Source: Conchocele bisecta
Taxonomy: Eukaryota; Mollusca; Bivalvia; Lucinida; Thyasiridae
NCBI GenBank assembly: GCA_029237695.1
Contig: CM055280.1
Coordinates: forward strand, 33,638,616 to 33,702,615
DNA: 64,000 bases
Direction: 5' to 3'
The notes under the pieces were generated by a model. It was not told the origin of the DNA, made no database searches, and saw only the letters and a list, made by a program, of their open reading frames with translations. Positions 57,914-64,000 of this stretch are shown here, one piece after another. Numbering within the stretch: the first letter of the stretch is position 1; each line of letters starts with the position of its first letter. The translations under genes and the position numbers were made by a program.

Positions 57914-58172
57914 TGTTCCTCTCAATGACCGAATGATGTCAACAGGAAATGTGCCAGACAACGCGTATATGACGATAGCAACGGCCTTCACGACGTAAAC
58001 ATGGCAGGTGAAGGGACTTCCCCCCACCTGGCACTAGAATTATGATTGGACCGTGTCAATTCCGTGGCAGGTCGAGCGATCAAAAACGGCTCCTGTCATT
58101 AATGAGCCGCGCCCACATAGAATTGCGCATGTGCCAATTTTCCATATTTGACAAATGATACAAATCAGTTAA

Positions 58173-58252
58173 ATCATAAAATTACATGTGCATTTGATTT
58201 AAACTCGGCCTTACGGCCTCGTTTAAATCAAATACACTTGCAATTTTATGAT
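58173..58252. repeat. 80-bp hairpin
   Basis: atcataaaattacatgtgca.. arms with ggccttacggcc at the centre. Confidence 0.65.
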
Positions 58253-58474
58253 CTAGCTATTACTTAGATTTTCGGCCTTCTGGTACTTGAGGAGGAAATC
58301 CTGTCATACCCCATTAAAAGGCAATACAATTAGTGCTAATATGATTACTTTTCGAGATGGAACTAAGTGACTATGGTGTGGTATAGACCTGACATCAGGT
58401 CCGGTCATTCTAATTTTACGGATGAGTATACATTTTCTTGATCTGATTTTGGTATTTACCAACAACATACATAT

Positions 58475-58521
58475 TATATATATATATATATATATATATA
58501 GATATATATATATATATATAT
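58475..58521. repeat. (TA)n microsatellite
   Basis: About 23 TA units with one G interruption at 58501. Confidence 0.9.
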
Positions 58522-59287
58522 TAAATACGGGATGGACCCCGTTGGTCCGGCCTTAAGCGACCTTACCTGTTGAGAGGCCGTTATATACAACACTCAATCA
58601 TTAGATACTTTACAAGATATATCAAAGGTTTATGATTCGGGAGGGTGGAGAGAGTACATATAATAAAAGATGATGTTAAACGTTAGAAAGTTACCATTTA
58701 TAAGGATTGCCATGATGCAATTAGTGGTGACAGATGGTGTGCCAGCTGTATCCGCATACATATATTATTATATGTTTATCAAGAGTATAGATGTCAGCCA
58801 TCTTTTATTTTAAAATTATGATTAACCCAACTCTAAATTGCCACATACCATGTAACAATTAGCGAGGAAACCACATATAATTTATATTTTGACCTAATCT
58901 GACAACAGAAACATTTTTTTTTAAGTTTTCCAATATGGCGGATCTTGAATTTGAAGGCCTACACCAAAATATACGTATTTCAATGAGAATGTTGTACCGA
59001 AAACTACCTAAAACTGTAAAAAGACATCTCATTTCATTTTATACTTTTCAAAATTGAGTTGGTGGCCATTTTGAATGTGGAGCTCCAGGAAATGCAGCTC
59101 CAATTGTCGCAATTTTAAAATATGTTCTGTTAGTTTGATAAATAATACAAAATGAAGGATAACATTAGTCACACATTCCATAAAAATGACATGCTAATGG
59201 GAAATCTCTTCATTCTCAGCAATAGGCTAAATGAGAACGAAATTAATACAACATACAGTTTTGACGGCCATCTTGGATTTACGAACA
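58522..59287. other. non-coding stretch
   Basis: Contains atatggcggatcttgaattt and further gccattttgaat motifs, no gene. Confidence 0.35.
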
Positions 59288-59292
59288 GTAAG

Positions 59293-59587
59293 CAGTGCCG
59301 TAGCCACGTTGTGGCCTCGTCCGTTTTTTCACGATTTTTTTATTTTTTTTTTTTTTTATTCCAATATAGGAAAAATGGGAGTCATAGTATGTGCTCAGAC
59401 TTTGCTGAGAATGCAGGAAATGGCGTTTCAGACCACTTTGATTTCAAAATTTTCAGGGTGGGCATGCCCCCGGACCCGCCTAGCAAACTCGGGCCCTTCG
59501 GGCCCTCCACACTTCCACCCCCAATAATTATCGTCTTCCGCCGCTTATGTTGGGCTCGGCTATTTCGAACCTCTGGCTACGGCACTG
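59293..59587. mobile_element. family T element, copy 4 (5-bp duplication GTAAG)
   Basis: CAGTGCCGTAGCCACG to TGGCTACGGCACTG with perfect GTAAG at both borders. Interior shares ctgagaatgcaggaaatggc and the ggcatgcccccggacccg stretch with the element at 51314. An open frame across it is incidental. Confidence 0.78.
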
Positions 59588-59592
59588 GTAAG

Positions 59593-60072
59593 TTGGGAAA
59601 AATGGTATCAATACGTTTGTAAACAATTCCTCTATCGAAAAATATACTTATTATCATTATAGCTATTAAAATGGCTTAAATATTAACAAAGATATGACGT
59701 ACAGTATGATATTTCTTCTTTCTTGGGCAAATTGGAGTCCATCTTGAATTTCAGACATGTTTTTTTGTCAATTATTCGGCATTTTCAGAATTCCTACTTA
59801 TTTAGCTACCTAAATAGTTCATCTGCAGACGGCTATCAATGCTTCTGTAAATCATGTAGTTGCATTTATACACCCATGTCAATGAGAAACGTTGGGTCTA
59901 TATGACCTCTAAATGACCTCAAAAATGACCCCTAAAGGTCAAATCTGCAGGTCTACCCACCCCTATCCAACAGCTTAATTATCATAGAAGTCGATCAACA
60001 TGGGTACCCATTTGTAACAAATAATGCCATCAAAAATTTATTGGAGGCCTTGGCGGGCTGTTTATACAAGTA
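59593..60072. other. non-coding spacer
   Basis: Nothing recognised before the next tRNA. Confidence 0.3.
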
Positions 60073-60144
60073 TCCGGTGTGGTCTAGTGGTTAGGATTCC
60101 TGGTTTTCACCCAGGCGGCCCGTGTTCGATTCCCGGCACCGGAA
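60073..60144 (+). tRNA. tRNA-Glu (UUC) with a T-stem mismatch
   Basis: Same as the other copies except a G-to-T change in the T-stem (ggcccgtgttcgattccc), leaving one unpaired position. Terminator tttttt follows. May be functional or starting to decay. Confidence 0.9.
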
Positions 60145-60478
60145 CATATTTTTTATTACATTTCTTTTTCATATCCGTATGAAATATGTGTAGCCTGTCC
60201 GACATTTTGCATAAAATGTGTCCAGTATTCTATCAGTGGTGGGTGGGTGGTGCCGTTTGCATGTTTTTTTTTGTGGGAGATACATTTGTCTGCCTGCACA
60301 GTTCGCATCCTAATACAATTATACACTTATTGAATTAATAAATATGGGAATTAGACTGTGTGATTAATTCCATAAGGTTTACCAACCGGCCACACCTTCC
60401 ACCCCAAGTATACGAAACGCCAAATCTTCGATTGCTATGGCACAGTATGGGCACTATACTTCGTGTCATATATCAATA
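60145..60478. repeat. tRNA downstream flank and next upstream flank
   Basis: gtccagtattctatcagtgg and the gaattagactgtgtgattaa block match 48911-49180; then cacagtatgggcactatact. Confidence 0.65.
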
Positions 60479-60550
60479 TCCGGTGTGGTCTAGTGGTTAG
60501 GATTCCTGGTTTTCACCCAGGCGGCCCGGGTTCGATTCCCGGCACCGGAA
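60479..60550 (+). tRNA. tRNA-Glu (UUC)
   Basis: Perfect 72-nt copy with anticodon TTC. The immediate upstream flank is shortened (tcgtgtcatatatcaat) compared with other copies. Followed by a short ttttt. Confidence 0.97.
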
Positions 60551-60711
60551 CATTGCTTTTTCTTGCTTGTTTTACAATATTGCTTTCTCGCAAATAATTA
60601 CAGAAGTGTGTGAATAGCGTCTTAGCTTGTCCGTCATTGTTCACAAAAAGTTCCTATTTTGCGAAGAAAATAACTGCCACCAAATTAGGGGTAGTTTTAT
60701 TTCTGTAAATA

Positions 60712-60775
60712 TGTCTTTGAATTTCATTAGAAATCCGTCCTCTGGATTCAATTCTAATGAAATTCCAATACATAT
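60712..60775. repeat. short hairpin
   Basis: gaatttcattagaa and ttctaatgaaattc inverted around tccgtcctctggattca; resembles the core of MITE family B. Confidence 0.5.
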
Positions 60776-60789
60776 TCACGATATGCAGT

Positions 60790-61050
60790 TTTATCCCGTC
60801 AACACAGTGCGTATGTGCCGTGAAACACGGTGCCGTGAAACATTTTTGATATCCAGTCAATACAATTTTTGCATTTTACAGCCATTTGAAGGTGTTGACG
60901 TGATAAATAGAATAGTAGGTTAGTGCCGTGAATGGGAAAAAATATCTGGCGCGGCACGGAAACGGGATGTGCTCGGCAGAGCCTCGCCCATCCCGTTTCC
61001 TGAGCCTTGCCAGATATTTTTTCCCATTCACGGCACTAACCTACTATTCT
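60790..61050. mobile_element. family Q composite hairpin, copy 1
   Basis: First a pair of inverted cccgtcaacacagtg / ggtgttgacg repeats, then a 140-bp hairpin (aatagtaggttagtgccgtg.. arms, aaacgggatgtgctcgg centre). Repeated at 63411-63656. The right arm occurs again at 61170-61228. Confidence 0.65.
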
Positions 61051-61061
61051 CTATCTATTTT

Positions 61062-61167
61062 CCTTATTTCTGAACCAAAGTATATGTTGTGACCACTCAT
61101 TTGAACCGTCTCGGCGAGACGGTTCAAATGAGTGGTCACAACATATATTTCTGATGAGAAATAAAGA
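61062..61167. mobile_element. hairpin element family E, copy 4
   Basis: ttatttctgaaccaaag, tatgttgtgaccactcat arms with tctcggcgaga at the centre; lies between the two family Q right arms. Confidence 0.65.
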
Positions 61168-61335
61168 AATTCTTGAGCCTTGCCGGATATTTTTTCACAT
61201 TCACGGCACTAACCTACTATTCTATATATAACCTACATGTACAGGTTTCCCAGCATGCAAAGAGTTAACTACAATTACCGACGATTTTTAAAAAAATCTA
61301 ATCCCCGATAGTTTCTGCGAATCCCTGGGAACCAG

Positions 61336-61529
61336 GGGGCCGTTTCACTAAACTTCGTACGACTAAAATGTTCGTTCGTGCAAATTTAGAATTGTCTGGA
61401 AATTTCAATTGGATGCAGCCTATGCTCAATAAATGTAAATCCAATAACTGTTAACAAGAAAAAATTATTAATGTGAAATTTACACCTACGAACATTTTAG
61501 TCGTACGAAGTTTAGTGAAACGGCCTCCA
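61336..61529. mobile_element. MITE family F, copy 4
   Basis: GGGGGCCGTTTCACTAAAC to GTTTAGTGAAACGGCCTCC; the inner palindrome has lost its left half. Confidence 0.7.
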
Positions 61530-61873
61530 GCGCCTTTATATATAATGTACCCAGCATATGCAGTGTCTTACCCATTCGGTGGTGAACAGCTGACCAGTAT
61601 AGCTGGTGAATTAGACAGTCGATACATACAATGGACGGGAATTATACGGAAATTAGACGTCTGGGATGGGAAAATTAGAGACTGTCAGTACTTTCGTTTG
61701 TATGGTAAAAATTGTCCCGTTCCTGTGTATTAGCTACAGATTTGATTAACATACCTTTGGCATTAGACTGCTTATACTTTGTCTAATTCGTGAAAGAAAA
61801 CATTGATTTACATGTGATTAAAGTATTTGTTTCTGCGGTAATAAGCGAGCGACTCGGTTTAGATATATCAGTA
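61530..61873. other. spacer with an unrecognised open frame
   Basis: The frame 61473-61733 (86 codons) starts inside the MITE. Its last 60 codons (..YPFGGEQLTSIAGELDSRY..) look less biased than most frames here but match nothing I know. Confidence 0.35.
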
Positions 61874-61945
61874 TCCGGTGTGGTCTAGTGGTTAGGATTC
61901 CTGGTTTTCACCCAGGCGGCCCGGGTTCGATTCCCGGCACCGGAA
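61874..61945 (+). tRNA. tRNA-Glu (UUC)
   Basis: Perfect 72-nt copy, upstream flank gcggtaataagcgagcgact as in the cluster, downstream aacatatttttg. Confidence 0.97.
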
Positions 61946-62205
61946 CATATTTTTGTTCTTGTTTGTTTTATTCTTTTGTTGTTCCATCCGACTCTCCAAC
62001 ACTTACTTCATTGTGTGTAAATCTATGTAAATCTGACAGACAAAAACAATTATATACATGTATTTCCCTTTTGTAAATGTAAAACTAACATAATTTATAG
62101 GAATTCGCAGACGTAAGTTTTAGAAACACGATCAATGTGATAAGAGCGAGGTTATCAGTGACGACCTTCTTATCTGGAGTTATAAACCTGTCACGATACA
62201 AATAG

Positions 62206-62420
62206 AAACCCGAATGAATTTCTGGTCTAAAAACGTGTCGAATTTCACGTGTAGAAACGCGTAGTAATTTCTCATCTAGAAACGCGTAGGAATTTCTCGT
62301 CTAGAAACGCGTAGTAATTTTTCATCGGGAAACGCCTAGGAATTTCTCGTCGGAAAATGCGTAGGAATTTCTCGTCGGGAAACACGTAGGACTTCTAAAA
62401 ACGCGTTGAAATAACTTGAC
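62206..62420. repeat. 25-bp minisatellite containing ACGCGT-like cores
   Basis: About eight diverged units of ctagaaacgcgtaggaattt plus ctcgt. A further core (tacgtacgcgtttcc) lies just outside, inverted. Confidence 0.8.
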
Positions 62421-62588
62421 GATTTCCTACGTACGCGTTTCCTAGCATCGACCAGTATCCCCATGCAACACGATAGTGCAATGGTGGCCAACTCCTATAC
62501 TGGTAGTAACGGCACATGCACAGCCACATGCGTTAACCTTGACAAGGTCATCCACTTTTCTGACATATATTGGCAATGTCAACTCACA

Positions 62589-62657
62589 ATCAAGCAATTT
62601 GATTGTCTGAGCCTGAGCTGTAGTACAGCTCAGCCTCAGTCAATCAAGCTGCTTGAT
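62589..62657. repeat. 69-bp hairpin
   Basis: atcaagcaatttgattgtct.. and its imperfect reverse complement ending caagctgcttgat, with tgtagtaca at the tip. Confidence 0.6.
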
Positions 62658-63210
62658 TTCAAGCCCAAAGTTCCAGTATTTTGAAAAAAAGACATTGACA
62701 AATATTGGCAAGATTGGCGCAGGCGGTGGTGTAGTTGCTTTTTATGCATCGCTCATACGTGTAATTACCCACAACGCATACGCTGTTGGCATCCAACGGT
62801 GAAGAGCGGCGTTTCTGTGGTGCAAGGTGACCTCCAAATGACCCATACACGCTTGCCCTTCCAAGCGCACAGTACATAGTAGCCAATAAATACGTTACGA
62901 CCACAGGTTCTTGATGAACGGTTAATATTTCGGTGTTGTATGGATTATTTCGGTATCTCTGGTGGTTTGTGTGCATTGTTACCAACATACAACTTACGTC
63001 ACCTCCCGTGAATTACACGTATACATACGTACGGTAATACAGGAGTATTTTTGACAGTATAAAAGGGGTCCGAACGTTCGGAACGGCGAATGTGTAGATA
63101 ATTGACGATTTCTGACGTGTGTAATGATTAAGCATTAGTATTTGCACAAAACTATGTAAATTACCAAAAAAGTAACGAAATCCACCCGAATCCACCAAAA
63201 TACCCACAAT

Positions 63211-63310
63211 GACCATCTGTTCAAACGCCTGTGGTTACGACCTCCGACTGTCACTCTGACGCCCCGGGTTCGATCCTCAATCCAGGCAATAGAGTTTGTG
63301 AAATGATATG
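63211..63310 (+). repeat. possible tRNA-derived SINE fragment
   Basis: A good B-box (ggttcgatcctc) at about 63267 follows a weak tRNA-like segment. Body unknown. Confidence 0.35.
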
Positions 63311-63410
63311 CCTTGAATGTTCCGTTCTACCAGCTGGTTCTACCTATGTGTGTCATATAGCGGCTTGGTTTGCGGGTATTCAAGGCCTGACATCCAATTA
63401 AAATGTATCC

Positions 63411-63656
63411 GTCAACACAGTGCGTATGTGCCATGAAACACGGTGCCGTGAAACATTTTTGATATCCTGTTCTTTGCATTTTAAAGCCATTAGTAGGTGT
63501 TGACGGGATAAATAGAATAGTAGGTTAGTGCCGTGAATGGGAAAAAATATCTGGCGCGGCTCGGAAACGGGATGTGCTCGGTAGAGCCTCGCCCATCCCG
63601 TTTCCTAAGCCTTGCCAGATTTGTTTTTCCTCATTCACGGCACTAACCTACTATTC
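63411..63656. mobile_element. family Q composite hairpin, copy 2
   Basis: gtcaacacagtgcgtatgtg, ccgtgaaacatttttgata and the same 140-bp hairpin as 60909-61050. Confidence 0.65.
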
Positions 63657-63669
63657 TCTATATAGCCGT

Positions 63670-63720
63670 ATTTTCTGTCTGTAATCCAGGGCGACGTCCC
63701 CTGCGTTACAGACAGAAAAT
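63670..63720. repeat. 51-bp hairpin
   Basis: attttctgtctgtaa / ttacagacagaaaat around cagggcgacgtcccctg. Confidence 0.6.
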
Positions 63721-63870
63721 TCGGGTTAATTGAAACATTGCTAAAAATCCGGATTAGTTAGTTAGAGAGTATACTGATGCTGCACTCAGCACTGGCGTAA
63801 AATATTTCACGTCGGCAAATGCACCGGTTTCACAACGAGATACCACTCAGCTCTACTTAGAGCTATCGTA

Positions 63871-63950
63871 TAAACGCATTTTCGTCTAGTAACCGGCGCA
63901 AATATTTTACGCCGATTTCTTGCGCCGGTTACTGGACGAAAATGTGTTTA
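63871..63950. repeat. 80-bp hairpin
   Basis: taaacgcattttcgtctagt.. and ..actggacgaaaatgtgttta, with the ggcgtaaaatattt motif also inverted nearby (63790). Confidence 0.6.
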
Positions 63951-64000
63951 TGTAGTATCTTTTACATGTAGGTGAATTGGTCGGAAATCATGCACTTTTT

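Noticed and set aside
59152..59622. 156-codon frame
   Set aside because: Most of it lies inside the family T element and overlaps another frame of similar length.

Overview
This window is metazoan nuclear DNA. It has long AT-rich non-coding stretches, a spliced gene, Pol III tRNA genes and a very dense load of short inverted-repeat transposons. The only protein gene I can support is an innexin of the molluscan type. With the repeat style (gccatcttgg/gacggacgg elements, tacatgta-rich spacers), this suggests a mollusc, most likely a bivalve; that assignment is inference.

Layout. 0-10.6 kb: MITE-like elements and a 1.6-kb tandem repeat element. 10.9-17.5 kb: the innexin gene on the minus strand, three coding exons (17541-17340, 13716-13568, 11727-10876), joining in frame into 400 residues. 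Its two introns are packed with nested transposons. 17.7-31 kb: more elements, a 2.7-kb satellite with a higher-order repeat (22.9-25.6 kb), and a 30-bp minisatellite (26.96-27.42 kb). 31.2-33.0 kb: a 1.84-kb element built of inverted and direct 21-bp gctctctctaattcaat arrays. 34-42 kb: paired short elements and a 956-bp hAT-like element with 8-bp target duplication. 42.4-46.0 kb: sequence that looks poorly polished. 45.6-62 kb: tRNA-Glu(UUC) genes (seven intact in the window, plus decayed or damaged copies) amplified together with their flanks and an agctag-rich palindromic repeat, interspersed with two related fragments of a decayed Ty3/gypsy pol. 57.8-64 kb: hairpin elements and a 25-bp minisatellite.

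The most informative signal is in the transposons. By reading element ends and flanks I could recover target-site duplications for many copies. They fall into classes: CAGRG-ended elements with 6-bp (sometimes 8-bp) duplications, CAG..TAGC-ended elements with 5-bp, CACAGG-ended elements with 8-bp, TA-inserting elements, and TTAA-inserting elements. Three MITE families with unrelated interiors share one terminal sequence, and one intron preserves nested insertions whose empty site can be read from paralogous copies.

I found no CRISPR, operon, rRNA or other multi-gene system. Most long open frames here are accidental readings of repeats, and coordinates of degenerate repeats are approximate by a few bases.
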